Below are positions 11,301 through 21,616 of a stretch of 64,000 nucleotides of DNA, piece by piece. Position 1 is the first letter of the stretch, and each line of letters begins with the position of its first letter. The translations under genes and the position numbers were made by a program. This stretch comes from Apilactobacillus zhangqiuensis (GTDB lineage Bacteria; Bacillota; Bacilli; Lactobacillales; Lactobacillaceae). A model generated the notes under the pieces. It saw only the letters and a program-made list of their open reading frames with translations. It did no database searches and was not told the origin of the DNA. The stretch lies in NCBI RefSeq assembly GCF_019656215.1, contig NZ_BPLK01000002.1:186001-250000 (forward strand), given 5' to 3'.

Positions 11301-12055
11301 CAGAAATTACTGAAGTTACAGGTACTGTATCTCTAATTGAAGAAAACCCTGCTGAAAGAGTGAAGGAAGTTACTGTTAAAGGTGACGCCGACACTAGAAC
11401 TTACAAGGTTCCAATTAATGCTCGTATGAACGTGGCTGAAGGTGACTTCATCCGTCGTGGACAAGCTATTAACGAAGGTTCAATTGATCCTAAGGAATTA
11501 ATCAAGGTTCGTGACTCACTATCAACTGAAGTATACTTGCTAAGTGAAGTTCAAAAGACTTACCGTATGCAAGGGGTAGAAGTTAGTGATAAGCATGCTG
11601 AAATCATGGTTCGTCAAATGCTACGTAAGGTAAGAATCATGGACTCAGGTGACACTGACGTTCTTCCAGGTACTTTAATGGATATTAACGACTTTAAGGA
11701 AGCTAACGCTGACGCAGTTATTTCCGGTAAGATTCCAGCAACTGCACGTCCAGTTATCTTAGGTATTACTAAGGCTGCCCTAGAAACTAACAGTTTCTTA
11801 TCAGCTGCATCATTCCAAGAAACTACTCGTGTTCTAACAGACGCTGCTATCCGTGGAAAGAACGATCCATTAGTTGGTCTTAAGGAAAATGTTATTATTG
11901 GTAAGCTAATTCCAGCTGGTACTGGAATGAAGACTTACGGTGAAATCAACGCTAAAGTTGAAGAACAAGAATCACCAAAAGTTGATTCAAACGACGTTTA
12001 CTCAATTAGCCAAATTGAAAAACGTATGAATGAAGAAGACGTAAATAACCAATAA
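8393..12055 (+). CDS. rpoC: RNA polymerase beta' subunit
   Basis: This is the 1220-residue beta' subunit. The N-terminal zinc site has the CACGKY and CDRCGVEV cysteine pairs. The catalytic magnesium-binding loop NADFDGDQM is at about residues 447-455. The trigger-loop region ([22 protein letters not shown]) and the second zinc site ([15 protein letters not shown]) are both present. The TTG start at 8393 follows GAAAGGGG at the correct distance and gives the conserved beginning Met-Val-Asp-Val-Asn-Lys. A perfect 16-bp terminator follows, shared with the convergent gene downstream. Confidence 0.98.
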   Translation: MVDVNKFSSMQIGLASSDKIRSWSFGEVKKPETINYRTLKPEKDGLFDERIFGPTKDWECACGKYKRIRYKGIVCDRCGVEVTRAKVRRERMGHIELAAPVTHIWYFKGIPSRMGLVLDMSPRALEEIIYFASYVVTDPGDTPLENKQLISEQDYREKKLEYGNRFEAKIGAEAIRTLLNNVDINKEVAELKDELKKATGQKRVRAVRRLDILEAFLQSGNDLSWMVMEAIPVIPPDLRPMVQLEGGRFATSDLNDLYRRVINRNNRLKRLLDLHAPGIIVQNEKRMLQEAVDALIDNGRRGRPVAGPGNRPLKSLSHMLKGKQGRFRQNLLGKRVDYSGRSVIDVGPFLKFNQMGLPVPMAMELFKPFIMKELVKRGSASNIKSAKRQIERKDEEVFDVLDDVIKEHPVLLNRAPTLHRLGIQAFEPVLVSGKSMRLHPLACEAYNADFDGDQMAIHVPLSDEAQAESRLLMLAATHILAPRDGNPIVAPSQDMVIGNYYLTMEEEGREGEGMIFNTPEEAKLSYQSGLTHWHTRVGIAASSMSEKPFTDEQKDKILVTTIGKIIFNGILPKTFQYLNEPTDTNLHGHLSDSFFLEPGEDIHEHLKNAPLNGSFKKGFLSDIIAEVYKQYKVTETSQLLDRMKDLGYNESTKSGLTVGITDVTDLKSKPQIIADSHKKVENVTKQFRRGLITDQERYERVIGIWSDAKDEIQNDLLKSFDPQNPIFMMSDSGARGNISNFTQLAGMRGLMAAPNGEIMELPITANFREGLSVLEMFISTHGARKGMTDTALKTANSGYLTRRLVDVAQDVIIREEDCNTDRGVIVAALKQGNEMIEPLYDRIIGRYAMKTVKNPETGEVIVKHNQMINEPEAEAIEAAGIKEVEIRSAFTCNTVHGVCEKCYGRNLATGSPVEVGEAVGTVAAQSIGEPGTQLTMRNFHTGGVAGNADITQGLPRVQEIFEARNPKGKAEITEVTGTVSLIEENPAERVKEVTVKGDADTRTYKVPINARMNVAEGDFIRRGQAINEGSIDPKELIKVRDSLSTEVYLLSEVQKTYRMQGVEVSDKHAEIMVRQMLRKVRIMDSGDTDVLPGTLMDINDFKEANADAVISGKIPATARPVILGITKAALETNSFLSAASFQETTRVLTDAAIRGKNDPLVGLKENVIIGKLIPAGTGMKTYGEINAKVEEQESPKVDSNDVYSISQIEKRMNEEDVNNQ

Positions 12056-12065
12056 TTTACAACAT

Positions 12066-12103
12066 AAAAATAGCAACCGCTGAATAGCGGTTGCTATTTT
12101 TTT
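12066..12103. terminator. Bidirectional terminator between rpoC and comC
   Basis: A perfect 16-bp stem (12066-12081 with 12086-12101), a GAAT loop, and A and T runs on both sides. The stop codon of the minus-strand gene lies inside the stem. Confidence 0.93.
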
Positions 12104-12753
12104 ATACATAGAAACATCAAATATGATAGATAAATAAATGGGATAAACGGAATTTTTTCACCAAGCCTTTTGATAAACGGATATGCTATTAAAGCAAAAA
12201 GACTAGCTGTGAAAAGGATTAATAGAATATGGTTACCGATTAATAGAAACAAAATTGCAAATAGATCAATATCTGCTTCACCGATAAAACGATAGTTGTA
12301 GTTTAAAAGATAGAAGAAAAAATAAATTGGCGTTAATACTAATATTCTAGAAAAGGGGAGAGCAAAAATAAAAACAATCAACAGTAGTGAGTGTAGAATA
12401 ATAGTTGAGACCATTTGATTGTGCATATCTTCTAGACTTAGGTAGAAAAGATAGACAATGATAAGCAATGGCACCATGCTTCTGGTTTCAATAAATATTA
12501 ATGGAAAGATTGTGCCTAAGAACACTTCATTTATAAACGAAAAACACGAGTATGTCTTATGACAGAACCTGCATCTACCGTGATTGAATAGATAAGAGAA
12601 GATAGGGATTAAATCGATTACTTTTAGTTGATGTTTGCAGACATCACAATGGGAAAATCCAAGTAGACTTTCTTGATGATCGAATCGATAGAATAAGGCA
12701 GTGAGAAAGGATCCAAATGAAGAACCCAAGATAAATAAAATGAATAAAAACAT
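12094..12753 (-). CDS. comC: Prepilin peptidase (A24 family, competence)
   Basis: This 219-residue, highly hydrophobic protein matches type IV prepilin peptidases, membrane aspartyl proteases that cleave and N-methylate the pseudopilins of the DNA-uptake machinery. It begins with the GSSFGSFL motif. A cytoplasmic loop has two CxxC-type pairs (CDVC and CRFC). One catalytic aspartate is in LEDMHNQMV and the second in GEADIDLF. About seven further membrane segments follow. GGAGG precedes the ATG on the minus strand. It is a lone gene between two housekeeping operons, transcribed against them. Whether the host is competent cannot be judged from this window. Confidence 0.9.
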   Translation of the reverse strand: MFLFILFILGSSFGSFLTALFYRFDHQESLLGFSHCDVCKHQLKVIDLIPIFSYLFNHGRCRFCHKTYSCFSFINEVFLGTIFPLIFIETRSMVPLLIIVYLFYLSLEDMHNQMVSTIILHSLLLIVFIFALPFSRILVLTPIYFFFYLLNYNYRFIGEADIDLFAILFLLIGNHILLILFTASLFALIAYPFIKRLGEKIPFIPFIYLSYLMFLCIKK

Positions 12754-12798
12754 ATTTAAAACCTCCGATAATATTTACGAAAGAATTACTAAGTTTCA

Positions 12799-12827
12799 TT
12801 GACACAAATAGGACGTCGTGATAATAT
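12799..12827 (+). promoter_or_regulatory. Promoter of the str operon
   Basis: Perfect TTGACA (12799-12804), 17 bases, TAATAT (12822-12827). The transcript start would be near 12834, about 92 bases before rpsL. Confidence 0.88.
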
Positions 12828-12833
12828 TATTAA

Positions 12834-12910
12834 GTGCTTATTCATCCGGTGAACTTTTACATAAAAAAGAACCACCTGGATGTGTGGACTTAAAAATAAA
12901 TTTTATTGGA
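12834..12910 (+). promoter_or_regulatory. str operon leader with alternative hairpins
   Basis: ATCCGGTG (12844-12851) can pair with CACCTGGAT (12873-12881) with one bulged T. An alternative short stem CCAC (12872-12875) with GTGG (12885-12888) uses overlapping bases. This suggests a leader that could switch, but no known motif is recognised. Confidence 0.4.
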
Positions 12911-12925
12911 AGGAGGAATTTTTAG

Positions 12926-13339
12926 ATGCCTACTATTAACCAATTAGTACGTAAAGGTCGTCATTCTAGAAGTTCTAAATCAAAAGCCCCAGCTTTAAAC
13001 CATGGGTACAACAGTTACAAGAAGAAGCAAACTAACAACCCTGCTCCTCAAAAACGTGGAGTAGCTACCCGTGTTGGTACTATGACTCCAAAGAAGCCTA
13101 ACTCAGCTCTACGTAAGTACGCCCGTGTTAGACTATCAAACTTGATTGAAGTTACTGCATACATTCCTGGTATTGGTCACAACCTTCAAGAACATAGTGT
13201 TGTTTTAATTCGTGGTGGTCGTGTTAAGGATTTACCTGGGGTACGTTACCACATCGTTCGTGGTGCTCTAGATACTGCCGGTGTTGCTGACCGTCGTCAA
13301 GGTCGTTCAAAATACGGTACTAAGAAGCCTAAAGACTAA
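12926..13339 (+). CDS. rpsL: 30S ribosomal protein S12
   Basis: S12 monitors codon-anticodon pairing in the decoding centre. The 137-residue length is normal for Bacillota, which carry an insertion around residues 27-40 compared with Escherichia coli. The [11 protein letters not shown] motif has lysines at 56-57, the positions at which streptomycin-resistance substitutions occur, so the sequence looks drug-sensitive. GGAAGGAGG precedes ATG 12926. It is the first gene of rpsL-rpsG-fusA. No tuf gene follows fusA here. Confidence 0.98.
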   Translation: MPTINQLVRKGRHSRSSKSKAPALNHGYNSYKKKQTNNPAPQKRGVATRVGTMTPKKPNSALRKYARVRLSNLIEVTAYIPGIGHNLQEHSVVLIRGGRVKDLPGVRYHIVRGALDTAGVADRRQGRSKYGTKKPKD

Positions 13340-13379
13340 AACATTTATTCCGCTATAAGAAAACAAGGAGGATTTTTAA

Positions 13380-13850
13380 ATGCCAAGAAAAGGAAATGTT
13401 CAAAAACGTGAAGTTCTTCCTGATCCAATCTACAACTCAAAATTGGTTTCAAGCTTAATTAACCGTTTGATGTTAGATGGTAAGAGAGGAACTGCATCAG
13501 AAATTTTATATGGTGCATTTGATCTTATTAAGAAAGAAACTGGAAATGACCCAGTTGACGTATTCGAAGAAGCTATGAACAACGTTATGCCAGTACTAGA
13601 AGTTAAGGCTCGTCGTGTTGGTGGTTCAAACTACCAAGTTCCTATCGAAGTACGTCCTGACCGTCGTGTTACTCTAGGTTTACGTTGGATCGTAAACTAC
13701 GCACGTCTACGTGGTGAACACACAATGGTTGAACGCCTAGGTCGTGAACTTATGGATGCTGCTAACAACACAGGTGCTTCAGTTAAGAAACGTGAAGACA
13801 CTCATAAGATGGCAGAAGCTAACCGTGCATTTGCTCACTACCGTTGGTAA
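13380..13850 (+). CDS. rpsG: 30S ribosomal protein S7
   Basis: S7 (156 residues, the usual length) nucleates assembly of the 30S head and contacts E-site tRNA. Conserved segments such as [17 protein letters not shown] and [10 protein letters not shown] are present. AAGGAGG precedes the ATG. A terminator-like hairpin lies between this gene and fusA, which may lower fusA readthrough or respond to free S7. Confidence 0.98.
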   Translation: MPRKGNVQKREVLPDPIYNSKLVSSLINRLMLDGKRGTASEILYGAFDLIKKETGNDPVDVFEEAMNNVMPVLEVKARRVGGSNYQVPIEVRPDRRVTLGLRWIVNYARLRGEHTMVERLGRELMDAANNTGASVKKREDTHKMAEANRAFAHYRW

Positions 13851-13885
13851 AATAAACGTACAAACTTATTTGTACATTTAATTGA

Positions 13886-13918
13886 GTGGCTAATGTGTTA
13901 TTATATTAGCCACTTTTT
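13886..13918 (+). terminator. Intra-operon terminator/attenuator between rpsG and fusA
   Basis: GTGGCTAAT (13886-13894) pairs with ATTAGCCAC (13905-13913), followed by six or more T residues. A second small hairpin, GTACAAA/TTTGTAC, lies at about 13859-13875. Only 40 bases separate the T run from the fusA start. Confidence 0.8.
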
Positions 13919-13958
13919 TACAAAAGAGATTTATTTTTGAGAGGAGAAACTTTTTATA

Positions 13959-16049
13959 ATGGCTAACAAACGTGAATTCCCATTAGAAAAAACTCGTAAT
14001 ATCGGTATCACTGCTCATATTGATGCCGGTAAGACTACTGCTACTGAACGTATCTTGTACTACACTGGTAGAATCCACAAAATTGGTGAAACTCATGATG
14101 GTGCTTCACAAATGGACTGGATGGTACAAGAACAAGAACGTGGTATCACTATCACTTCAGCTGCTACTACTGCACGTTGGAAAGATACTCGTATCAACAT
14201 CATCGATACACCAGGACACGTGGACTTCACTGCCGAAGTTGAACGTTCACTACGTGTTCTAGATGGTTCAATTACTATCTTGGATGCTGCTGCTGGGGTT
14301 GAACCTCAAACAGAAACTGTTTGGCGTCAAGCTTCAGAATACGAAGTTCCTCGTATCGTGTTCGCTAACAAGATGGATAAGCTAGGTGCTGACTTCGAAG
14401 CTTCTGTAGAATCTCTACACGAACGTCTAGATGCTAACGCACACGCTATCCAAATTCCTATCGGTAAGGAAGACACTTTCCAAGGTGTTATCGACTTAGT
14501 AGAAATGAAAGCATACATCTACGATCTTGATGCAAATGGTTCAAACTACGATATCGTTGATATTCCTGACGAATACAAAGAAAAGGCTGATGAAGCACGT
14601 GCTAACTTAATCGAATCACTTGCTGACATCAACGACGGAATCATGGAAAAATACCTTGAAGGTGAAGAAATTTCAGTTGATGAAATTAAAGCTGCCATTC
14701 GTCAAGGTACTCTTAACTTAGAATACTACCCAGTATTAGCTGGTTCAGCATTTAAGAACAAGGGTATTCAAATGTTAATGGACGCCGTATTGGACTTCTT
14801 ACCATCACCACTTGATGTTCGTCCATACAAGGCTACTGATCCTGAAACAGGTGAAGATGTTGAACTTAAAGCTGATGACAACAAGCCATTTGCTGCCCTA
14901 GCATTTAAGGTTGCAACTGACCCATTCGTTGGTCGTTTAACTTTCATTCGTGTATACCAAGGTACTCTAGAATCAGGTTCATACGTTCTTAACGCAACTA
15001 AGGACAAACGTGAACGTGTTGGTCGTTTACTACAAATGCACTCAAATGATAGAACTGAAATCCCAGAAGTTTTCTCTGGTGATATCGCTGCTGCTATCGG
15101 TTTGAAGAACACCACTACTGGTGACTCACTAACTGATCAAAAGCACCCACTACACCTAGAATCAATGGTATTCCCAGATCCAGTTATCTCTGTGTCTGTT
15201 GAACCTAAGACTAAGGCTGACCAAGACAAGATGAACCTTGCCCTACAAAAGCTATCAGAAGAAGATCCTACATTTAAGGCTGAAACTGATAACGAAACTG
15301 GTGAAACTATTATCGCCGGAATGGGTGAACTTCACTTGAACATCATCGTTGACCGTATGAAACGTGAATTCAAGGTTGAAGCTACTATTGGTCAACCACA
15401 AGTTGCCTACAGAGAAGCATTTACTAAGCCAACTAAGGCTCAAGGTAAATTCGTTCGTCAATCTGGTGGTAAAGGTCAATATGGTGACGTTTGGATTGAA
15501 TTTACTCCAAATGAAACTGGTAAAGGTTTCGAATTCGAAAATGCTATCGTTGGTGGGGTTGTTCCTCGTGAATACATTCCTTCAGTTGAACAAGGTCTAA
15601 AAGAATCAATGGCAAACGGTGTTCTTGCTGGTTACCCATTGATTGACGTTAAGGCTAAGTTATATGATGGTAGTTACCATGATGTCGATTCATCAGAAGC
15701 TGCATTTAAGGTTGCTGCATCATTAGCATTAAAAAATGCTGCTAAGTCAGCTGGCCCAGTTATCCTAGAACCAATCATGAAAGTTGATATCGTGGTTCCA
15801 GAAGAATACATGGGTGATGTTATGGGACAAGTTACTGCACGTCGTGGTAACGTTGACGGTATGGAAGTTAGAAACAAAGCTCAACTAATCCATGCTATGG
15901 TTCCACTATCAGAAATGTTCGGTTACGCAACTACATTGCGTTCAGCATCTCAAGGTAGAGGTACTTTCTCAATGACATTCGATCACTACTCACCAGTTCC
16001 AGCCGCAGTTCAAGAAGAAATTATTGAAAAGAACGGTGGAAACAAGTAA
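13959..16049 (+). CDS. fusA: Elongation factor G
   Basis: EF-G is the GTPase that drives ribosomal translocation. At 696 residues it has the normal length. The P-loop AHIDAGKT is at residues 19-26, DTPGHVD at 83-89 and NKMD at 137-140. Domains II-V follow, ending in the conserved region with [26 protein letters not shown] precedes the ATG. It ends the str operon and is followed by a strong terminator. I see no features of the tetracycline-resistance paralogues. Confidence 0.98.
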   Translation: MANKREFPLEKTRNIGITAHIDAGKTTATERILYYTGRIHKIGETHDGASQMDWMVQEQERGITITSAATTARWKDTRINIIDTPGHVDFTAEVERSLRVLDGSITILDAAAGVEPQTETVWRQASEYEVPRIVFANKMDKLGADFEASVESLHERLDANAHAIQIPIGKEDTFQGVIDLVEMKAYIYDLDANGSNYDIVDIPDEYKEKADEARANLIESLADINDGIMEKYLEGEEISVDEIKAAIRQGTLNLEYYPVLAGSAFKNKGIQMLMDAVLDFLPSPLDVRPYKATDPETGEDVELKADDNKPFAALAFKVATDPFVGRLTFIRVYQGTLESGSYVLNATKDKRERVGRLLQMHSNDRTEIPEVFSGDIAAAIGLKNTTTGDSLTDQKHPLHLESMVFPDPVISVSVEPKTKADQDKMNLALQKLSEEDPTFKAETDNETGETIIAGMGELHLNIIVDRMKREFKVEATIGQPQVAYREAFTKPTKAQGKFVRQSGGKGQYGDVWIEFTPNETGKGFEFENAIVGGVVPREYIPSVEQGLKESMANGVLAGYPLIDVKAKLYDGSYHDVDSSEAAFKVAASLALKNAAKSAGPVILEPIMKVDIVVPEEYMGDVMGQVTARRGNVDGMEVRNKAQLIHAMVPLSEMFGYATTLRSASQGRGTFSMTFDHYSPVPAAVQEEIIEKNGGNK

Positions 16050-16067
16050 TTAGTGTTTCTAAAATTA

Positions 16068-16101
16068 AGAAGTGTTGATTAATTTCAACGCTTCTTTTTT
16101 T
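16068..16101 (+). terminator. Terminator after fusA
   Basis: AGAAGTGTTGA (16068-16078) pairs with TCAACGCTTCT (16085-16095, one G-T pair), then seven T residues and ATACATA. Confidence 0.92.
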
Positions 16102-16108
16102 ATACATA

Positions 16109-16310
16109 AAAATAACTAATAATTTTTCTTGAATAGAATTATTTTTAATGGATTTATGCAAAATTATTTATTTTTGTACGTAGGGAAATAAATTCAATCA
16201 GTTATCAATTAAATATAATATGGAAGAAAAAAATAAAAAATTTCAATTTTTTTGTAAAAAGTTGAAATGAAAATAATTAAAAATAATTTCAATAAAATGA
16301 GTGAAAGCCC
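16109..16310. other. AT-rich spacer before the S10 operon
   Basis: About 200 bases of very AT-rich sequence with A and T tracts. I see no open reading frame with a ribosome binding site, no RNA gene and no repeat here. The A/T tracts may act as an UP-element or curved DNA upstream of the strong promoter that follows. Confidence 0.5.
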
Positions 16311-16339
16311 TTGAAACACCGCGAAAAATCTAGTATTAT
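16311..16339 (+). promoter_or_regulatory. Promoter of the S10-spc-alpha superoperon
   Basis: TTGAAA (16311-16316), 17 bases, TATTAT (16334-16339). It is the only clear promoter before rpsJ. Confidence 0.82.
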
Positions 16340-16345
16340 ATACAA

Positions 16346-16490
16346 GTACCTGTTCGAGGGGTTAGTATGCTCTCAAGCAGATATGAGAAAAGCGTTGATG
16401 TGGGAGGTTGCGACACACCCGGCCACTTTGTCATGAAGGGTGCGCCGGTAATTTCCACGGAGTTAGTCGTATTTAAAATACAGACGAGGA
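16346..16490 (+). ncRNA. S10 operon leader RNA
   Basis: About 150 nt of GC-richer, structured sequence separates the promoter from rpsJ. It contains GGAGGTTGCGACACACCCGG and the complementary-looking AAGGGTGCGCCGG further on, so ACACCCGGC and the later GGGTGCGCCGG can form a stem. Similar leaders are conserved before rpsJ in lactic acid bacteria and probably serve autogenous control by a ribosomal protein such as L4. The regulator is inferred, not shown. Confidence 0.65.
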
Positions 16491-16499
16491 GGGAAAATA

Positions 16500-16808
16500 A
16501 TGGCAAAGCAAAAGATTCGTATCCGTTTAAAGGCATATGAACACCGTACTTTAGATCAATCAGCTGAAAAGATTGTGGCTACTGCGCAAAGAACTGGTGC
16601 CAGTGTTTCTGGTCCAATTCCATTGCCAACAGATAGAACTGTTTACACTGTTCTAGCTTCACCACATAAGTTTAAGAAGTCACGTGAACAATTTGAAATG
16701 TTGACTCACAAACGTCTTATCGACATCTTAAACCCAACACCAAAAACAGTTGATTCACTAATGAAGCTTGATTTACCAAGCGGTGTTGATATCGAAATTA
16801 AACTATAA
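16500..16808 (+). CDS. rpsJ: 30S ribosomal protein S10 (NusE)
   Basis: S10 is a head protein of the 30S subunit and, as NusE, a partner of NusB and NusG in antitermination. The 102-residue length is exact for the family. [18 protein letters not shown] and the GPIPLPT loop are diagnostic. GAGGAGGG precedes the ATG. It is the first gene of the long ribosomal superoperon. Confidence 0.98.
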   Translation: MAKQKIRIRLKAYEHRTLDQSAEKIVATAQRTGASVSGPIPLPTDRTVYTVLASPHKFKKSREQFEMLTHKRLIDILNPTPKTVDSLMKLDLPSGVDIEIKL

Positions 16809-16842
16809 TTAATCAAAATTACAATATATCGGAGGTGTACTC

Positions 16843-17478
16843 ATGACCAGAAAAGGAATCTTAGGTAGAAAAGTCGGAATGACTCAAGTTTTCACTGAAA
16901 ACGGTGAATTAGTACCAGTTACTGTTGTAGATGTAACTCCAAACGTTGTTCTACAAACTAAATCAACTGAAACTGATGGATACAACGCTATCCAACTTGG
17001 TTACGAAGACAAACGTGATGTTTTAAGTAACAAACCAGAAAAAGGTCATGTAGCAAAAGCAAATACAAATCCTAAGCGCTTCATTAAAGAAATCAGAGAT
17101 GTTGAGCTTAGCGATTACAATGTAGCAGACGAAATCAAGGCAGACATTTTTGAAGCCGGTGACATCGTAGATGTAACAGGTATCACAAAGGGTCATGGTT
17201 ACCAAGGTAACATTCATAAGGATGGTCAAGGTAGAGGTCCTGAAACTCACGGTTCTAGATACCACCGTCGTCCTGGTTCACTTGGTGTAATTATCAACCG
17301 TGTTACTAAGGGTATGAAATTACCAGGTAGAATGGGTAACAAGCAAGTTACTATTCAAAATCTTGAAGTAGTTAAGGCTGACGTTGACAACAACGTAATC
17401 CTAATTAAGGGTAACGTTCCTGGTGCCAACAAGTCATTCCTAACTGTTAAATCTGCAGCTCGCGGATCACAAAAATAA
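16843..17478 (+). CDS. rplC: 50S ribosomal protein L3
   Basis: L3 (211 residues) binds 23S rRNA domains and reaches the peptidyl transferase centre with a long loop. The [10 protein letters not shown] start and the [13 protein letters not shown] segment, which is the glutamine-methylated loop region in other bacteria, are present. CGGAGGTG precedes ATG 16843. Gene order with rpsJ and rplD is standard. Confidence 0.98.
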   Translation: MTRKGILGRKVGMTQVFTENGELVPVTVVDVTPNVVLQTKSTETDGYNAIQLGYEDKRDVLSNKPEKGHVAKANTNPKRFIKEIRDVELSDYNVADEIKADIFEAGDIVDVTGITKGHGYQGNIHKDGQGRGPETHGSRYHRRPGSLGVIINRVTKGMKLPGRMGNKQVTIQNLEVVKADVDNNVILIKGNVPGANKSFLTVKSAARGSQK

Positions 17479-17495
17479 GAAAGGAGGAACCATAA

Positions 17496-18119
17496 ATGAC
17501 AAGCGTAGCATTATACAAACAAGATGGTAGCAAGAACGGAAACGTTGAATTAAACGATGAAATCTTTGCTATCGAACAAAACGACAGTGTTGTATTTGAC
17601 GTTGTTTTGATGCAAAGAGCATCAATGCGCCAAGGTACACACGCTGTAAAGAACAGAAGCGCTGTTAGAGGTGGTGGTAAGAAGCCATGGCGTCAAAAGG
17701 GTACTGGACGTGCTCGTCAAGGTTCAATCCGTTCACCACAATGGCGTGGGGGTGGAATTGTCTTCGGACCAACTCCTCGTTCATACAGCTACCACTTACC
17801 AAAGAAGGTTAGCCGTCTAGCTATCAAGTCTGTTCTATCAGAAAAGGTTGCTAACGATAACTTCGTAGTTGTTGACTCATTAAGCTTCGATGCTCCTAAG
17901 ACTAAAGACTTCTCAGAAGCACTAAACAAGCTAAATGCTTCAACTAAGACATTAGTAGTCTTGGAAGAAGACAACAAGAACGCTGTATTATCAGCTCGTA
18001 ACCTAAAGAACGTTGAAATCGTTTCAGCTAAAGGTTTAAACACATTGAGCGTTGTAAACAGTGACAAGATTGTCATCACAAAGGCTGCTCTTTCTCAAGT
18101 AGAGGAGGTGCTCGCATAA
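17496..18119 (+). CDS. rplD: 50S ribosomal protein L4
   Basis: L4 (207 residues) lines the nascent-peptide exit tunnel through its central loop, seen here around [20 protein letters not shown], the site where macrolide-resistance changes occur. It is also the usual autogenous regulator of S10 operons in Gammaproteobacteria. GAAAGGAGG precedes the ATG. The stop overlaps the rplW start by one base (TAATG), implying translational coupling. Confidence 0.98.
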   Translation: MTSVALYKQDGSKNGNVELNDEIFAIEQNDSVVFDVVLMQRASMRQGTHAVKNRSAVRGGGKKPWRQKGTGRARQGSIRSPQWRGGGIVFGPTPRSYSYHLPKKVSRLAIKSVLSEKVANDNFVVVDSLSFDAPKTKDFSEALNKLNASTKTLVVLEEDNKNAVLSARNLKNVEIVSAKGLNTLSVVNSDKIVITKAALSQVEEVLA

Positions 18120-18406
18120 TGGAATCACGTGATATTATCCTACGTCCCGTTATTACAGAACAATCAACTGCTATGATGGACGAAAAGAAATACACTTTTG
18201 ATGTTGACTTACGAGCAACTAAAACACAAGTGAAGAACGCAATTCAAGACATCTTTGATGTTAAAGTTGCAAATGTAAATATTATGAATCTTAAAGGTAA
18301 GCTAAAGCGCCAAGGTCGTTTCTCAGGTTACACTAAGAAGCGTCGTAAAGCGATCGTTACTTTATCAAACGATTCAAAAGAAATTAACTTATTTAGCAAT
18401 AAATAA
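18119..18406 (+). CDS. rplW: 50S ribosomal protein L23
   Basis: L23 (95 residues) sits at the tunnel exit and is the docking site for trigger factor and SRP. The [13 protein letters not shown] start and the [17 protein letters not shown] end are typical. Its ribosome binding site GAGGAGG lies inside the end of rplD, and the start codon overlaps the rplD stop. Confidence 0.97.
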   Translation: MESRDIILRPVITEQSTAMMDEKKYTFDVDLRATKTQVKNAIQDIFDVKVANVNIMNLKGKLKRQGRFSGYTKKRRKAIVTLSNDSKEINLFSNK

Positions 18407-18431
18407 AATATCAATTTAGGAGGAAAACACC

Positions 18432-19271
18432 GTGGCTATTAAAAAATACAAGGCAACCAGTAATGGTCGTCGTAACATGACTAGCATTGACTACAGTGTT
18501 TTGACTACTTCAAAACCTGAAAAGTCATTATTGGCTCCTAAGTCACACACTGCTGGTCGTAACAACTATGGTCATATGACTGTTCGTCACCGTGGTGGTG
18601 GTAACAAGAATCAATACCGTATTATTGATTTCAAGCGTAACCATGACGACGTTGATGGTATCGTTAAGACTATCGAATACGATCCAAACCGTACTGCTAA
18701 CATTGCGTTAGTTGTTTACACTGACGGTATCAAGTCATACATTCTAGCACCTAAGGGTCTAAAAGTTGGCGACAAGGTTCAATCAGGACCAAACGCTGAT
18801 ATCAAACCAGGTAATGCATTAGCATTGAAGGATATCCCTGTAGGTACAGTTATTCACAATATCGAATTAAAACCAGGTAAGGGTGGACAATTAGTTCGTT
18901 CTGCTGGTACTTCAGCTCAACTATTGGGTAAGGAAGGAAAATACGCACTAGTTCGTCTAGCATCAGGTGAAGTTCGTATGATTCTTTCAGTTAACCGTGC
19001 AACTATTGGTAGCATTGGTAATGAAGAACACTCATTAGTTAACATTGGTAAAGCTGGTCGTAACCGTTACAAGGGCCAACGTCCACACGTTCGTGGTTCT
19101 GTAATGAACCCTAACGATCACCCTCATGGTGGTGGTGAAGGTAAAGCTCCAGTTGGTTACCCATCACCATTATCACCATGGCACAAGAAGACTGTTGGTA
19201 AGAAGACTCGTAGTAAGAAGGCTCGTTCCAACAAGTTCATTGTTCGCCGTCGTAAGGGATCAAAGATGTAA
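18432..19271 (+). CDS. rplB: 50S ribosomal protein L2
   Basis: L2 (279 residues) is a primary 23S rRNA binder needed for subunit association and peptidyl transfer. The conserved [17 protein letters not shown] segment, with the catalytically important histidine region, and the basic C terminus are intact. The start is GTG at 18432 behind AGGAGG. The spacer to rpsS contains a short inverted repeat, TATACC/GGGTATA. Confidence 0.98.
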   Translation: MAIKKYKATSNGRRNMTSIDYSVLTTSKPEKSLLAPKSHTAGRNNYGHMTVRHRGGGNKNQYRIIDFKRNHDDVDGIVKTIEYDPNRTANIALVVYTDGIKSYILAPKGLKVGDKVQSGPNADIKPGNALALKDIPVGTVIHNIELKPGKGGQLVRSAGTSAQLLGKEGKYALVRLASGEVRMILSVNRATIGSIGNEEHSLVNIGKAGRNRYKGQRPHVRGSVMNPNDHPHGGGEGKAPVGYPSPLSPWHKKTVGKKTRSKKARSNKFIVRRRKGSKM

Positions 19272-19334
19272 TAAACTAAGTTATACCTTTGGGTATACAC
19301 TTCCCTATACTGATTTTGAAGAGGAGGTTTCATA

Positions 19335-19610
19335 ATGTCTCGTAGTTTAAAAAAGGGACCTTTTGCCGATAAGCATCTTTTAAAGAAAATCGATGCTCAA
19401 AAAGACCAAGACAAGAAAGACGTAATCAAGACATGGTCACGTCGTTCAACAATCTTCCCTAGTTTTATTGGCTACACTATCGCTGTTTATGATGGAAGAA
19501 AGAACGTTCCAGTTTATATTCAAGAAGATATGGTAGGTCACAAACTAGGTGAATTCGTACCAACTCGTACTTTCCATGGACATGGAAACGACGATAAGAA
19601 AACTGTTTAA
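19335..19610 (+). CDS. rpsS: 30S ribosomal protein S19
   Basis: S19 (91 residues) forms a complex with S13 in the 30S head near the A and P sites. The start SRSLKKGPF and the [16 protein letters not shown] segment are diagnostic. GAGGAGG precedes the ATG. Confidence 0.98.
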   Translation: MSRSLKKGPFADKHLLKKIDAQKDQDKKDVIKTWSRRSTIFPSFIGYTIAVYDGRKNVPVYIQEDMVGHKLGEFVPTRTFHGHGNDDKKTV

Positions 19611-19626
19611 GCAAGGAGGATAACAA

Positions 19627-19974
19627 ATGGCTGAACAAGTTACATCAGCAAAAGCTACTGCTAGAACTGTTCGCATTGCCGCACGTAAGGTCCGCCTTGT
19701 AGTTGATCTTATTAGAGGTAAAAGCGTTTCAGAAGCAGCTGCAATCTTGAAGTTCACTCCAAGAGGAGCTTCACCAGTTGTTTCAAAAGTTTTAATGTCA
19801 GCTGTAGCAAATGCAGAAAATAATTTTGATTTAGATCGTGAAGACTTGGTAGTAAGCGAAGTTTTTGTTAACGAAGGACCAACTTTAAAACGTTTCCGTC
19901 CAAGAGCAAAAGGTTCTGCTTCTCCAATCAACAAACGTACTAGTCATATCACAGTTGTAGTATCAGAAAAATAG
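19627..19974 (+). CDS. rplV: 50S ribosomal protein L22
   Basis: L22 (115 residues) contacts all 23S rRNA domains, and its beta-hairpin lines the exit tunnel (region [13 protein letters not shown], the macrolide-related loop). AAGGAGG precedes the ATG. It is followed closely by rpsC. Confidence 0.98.
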   Translation: MAEQVTSAKATARTVRIAARKVRLVVDLIRGKSVSEAAAILKFTPRGASPVVSKVLMSAVANAENNFDLDREDLVVSEVFVNEGPTLKRFRPRAKGSASPINKRTSHITVVVSEK

Positions 19975-19986
19975 GAGGGATTAGCC

Positions 19987-20658
19987 GTGGGTCAAAAAGT
20001 AAATCCTACTGGATTACGTGTCGGAGTTATTCGCGATTGGGACGCAAAATGGTACGCTGAAAAAGCTGACTTTGCTAACGATCTTAACGAAGACCTAAAA
20101 ATCCGTGAATACATTAGTAAGAGACTCGCTGACGCTTCCGTATCAAGAGTTGTTATCGAACGTGCTGCAAAGCGTGTTAACGTATCAATTCACACTGCTA
20201 AACCAGGTATGGTTATCGGTAAAGGCGGATCAGAAGTCGAAAATCTTCGTAAAGAATTAAACAATTTAACAGGTAAGAGAGTTCACATTAACATCATCGA
20301 AATCAAGAAACCTGATTTAGATGCAAAACTTGTTAGTGAAAACATTGCTCGTCAATTGGAAGGCCGTGTAGCATTCCGTCGTGCAATGCGTCAATCAATG
20401 CAACGTTGTCGTCGTGCCGGTGCTAAGGGTATCAAAACTCAAGTTTCTGGTCGTCTAAATGGTGCAGATATGTCACGTGTGGAAGCATACGCTGAAGGAA
20501 CTGTTCCATTGCATACACTAAGAGCAGACATCGATTATGCTTGGGAAGAAGCTCACACTACTTACGGATCAATTGGTGTAAAAACTTGGATCTACCGTGG
20601 TGAAGTTTTACCACAAGCAGCTAAAGATGTTCAAGAAAACGATAAAGGAGGGAAATAA
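19987..20658 (+). CDS. rpsC: 30S ribosomal protein S3
   Basis: S3 (223 residues) lies at the mRNA entry channel. The KH RNA-binding domain has the IGKGGSEV loop, and the C-terminal domain carries [18 protein letters not shown] 19987 is chosen because AGGAGG sits 8 bases upstream and the protein then begins with the universal MGQKVNP. Confidence 0.98.
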   Translation: MGQKVNPTGLRVGVIRDWDAKWYAEKADFANDLNEDLKIREYISKRLADASVSRVVIERAAKRVNVSIHTAKPGMVIGKGGSEVENLRKELNNLTGKRVHINIIEIKKPDLDAKLVSENIARQLEGRVAFRRAMRQSMQRCRRAGAKGIKTQVSGRLNGADMSRVEAYAEGTVPLHTLRADIDYAWEEAHTTYGSIGVKTWIYRGEVLPQAAKDVQENDKGGK

Positions 20659-20660
20659 AC

Positions 20661-21095
20661 ATGCTAGTACCAAAACGTGTTAAGTTCCGTCGTGAACACC
20701 GTGGTAAGTTACGTGGTCATTCAAAGGGTGGAAACACTGTTTCATTCGGTGAATTTGGTTTACAATCAATCGATTCACATTGGATCACTAACCGTCAAAT
20801 CGAAGCTTGTCGTATTGCTATGACAAGATATATGAAGCGTGGTGGGAAAGTTTGGATTAAGATTTTCCCTCACAAGTCTTACACTGAAAAAGGTGTAGGG
20901 GTTCGTATGGGTAATGGTAAAGGTTCTCCAGCAGGATGGGTTGCTCCAGTTAAACGTGGAAAAGTCCTATTCGAAGTTGGTGGAGTTTCTGAAGAAGTTG
21001 CTCTAGAAGCTTTACGTTTAGCTTCAGCTAAACTTCCTGTTCGAACAAAGATTATTAAACGTGAGGAAGTAGGTGGCGAATCAAATGAAGGCTAA
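20661..21095 (+). CDS. rplP: 50S ribosomal protein L16
   Basis: L16 (144 residues) helps position A-site tRNA and joins late in 50S assembly. [14 protein letters not shown] and the [15 protein letters not shown] loop are characteristic. AAAGGAGGG is its ribosome binding site. The last 11 bases overlap the start of rpmC. Confidence 0.98.
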   Translation: MLVPKRVKFRREHRGKLRGHSKGGNTVSFGEFGLQSIDSHWITNRQIEACRIAMTRYMKRGGKVWIKIFPHKSYTEKGVGVRMGNGKGSPAGWVAPVKRGKVLFEVGGVSEEVALEALRLASAKLPVRTKIIKREEVGGESNEG

Positions 21096-21279
21096 AGAAA
21101 TTAATGAACTAACCACTGCTCAAATGCATGAAAAAGAACAAAGCTATAAAGAAGAACTATTCAACCTTCGTTTTCAATTAGCTACTGGTCAATTGGAAAA
21201 CACTGCAAGATTGAAGCAAGTTCGTAAGAACATTGCACGTATCAAAACTGCTTTGCGTCAACAAGAACTAAACAAATAG
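21085..21279 (+). CDS. rpmC: 50S ribosomal protein L29
   Basis: L29 is a small two-helix protein at the tunnel exit. The frame is open from a GTG at 21073, but ATG 21085 gives the family start Met-Lys-Ala-Lys-Glu and 64 residues, and GAGG/GGTGG lies at the right distance, so it is preferred. The start overlaps the rplP stop by 11 bases, implying translational coupling. Confidence 0.96.
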   Translation: MKAKEINELTTAQMHEKEQSYKEELFNLRFQLATGQLENTARLKQVRKNIARIKTALRQQELNK

Positions 21280-21303
21280 AATACGATAGGAGGTCAATGT
21301 AAT

Positions 21304-21564
21304 ATGGAACGTAATATGCGTAAGGTCTACAGAGGCCGTGTTGTTTCAGACAAGATGGACAAAACCATTACTGTTGTTGTTGAAACTTACAAAACACATC
21401 CTACTTACGGAAAACGTGTTAAGTACTCAAAGAAGTACAAAGCTCATGATGAAAACAATGAAGCTAAGTTAGGCGATGTTGTAGAAATTATGGAAACACG
21501 TAAGCTATCAGCTACTAAGAATTTCCGTCTAGTTAATATCGTTAAAAAAGCTGTTATTATCTAA
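21304..21564 (+). CDS. rpsQ: 30S ribosomal protein S17
   Basis: S17 (86 residues) is an OB-fold protein that binds 16S rRNA early in assembly. [17 protein letters not shown] is the family signature. AGGAGGT precedes ATG 21304. Confidence 0.98.
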   Translation: MERNMRKVYRGRVVSDKMDKTITVVVETYKTHPTYGKRVKYSKKYKAHDENNEAKLGDVVEIMETRKLSATKNFRLVNIVKKAVII

Positions 21565-21616
21565 CATAAGAATTTTATCGTATTCTGAGTAAATACCGGA
21601 AGGAGGGTATTAGCTA

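Noticed and set aside
12926-13339. rpsL as a streptomycin-resistant allele
   Set aside because: The lysines at the resistance positions (56-57) are the wild-type residues. The extra length is the usual Bacillota insertion.
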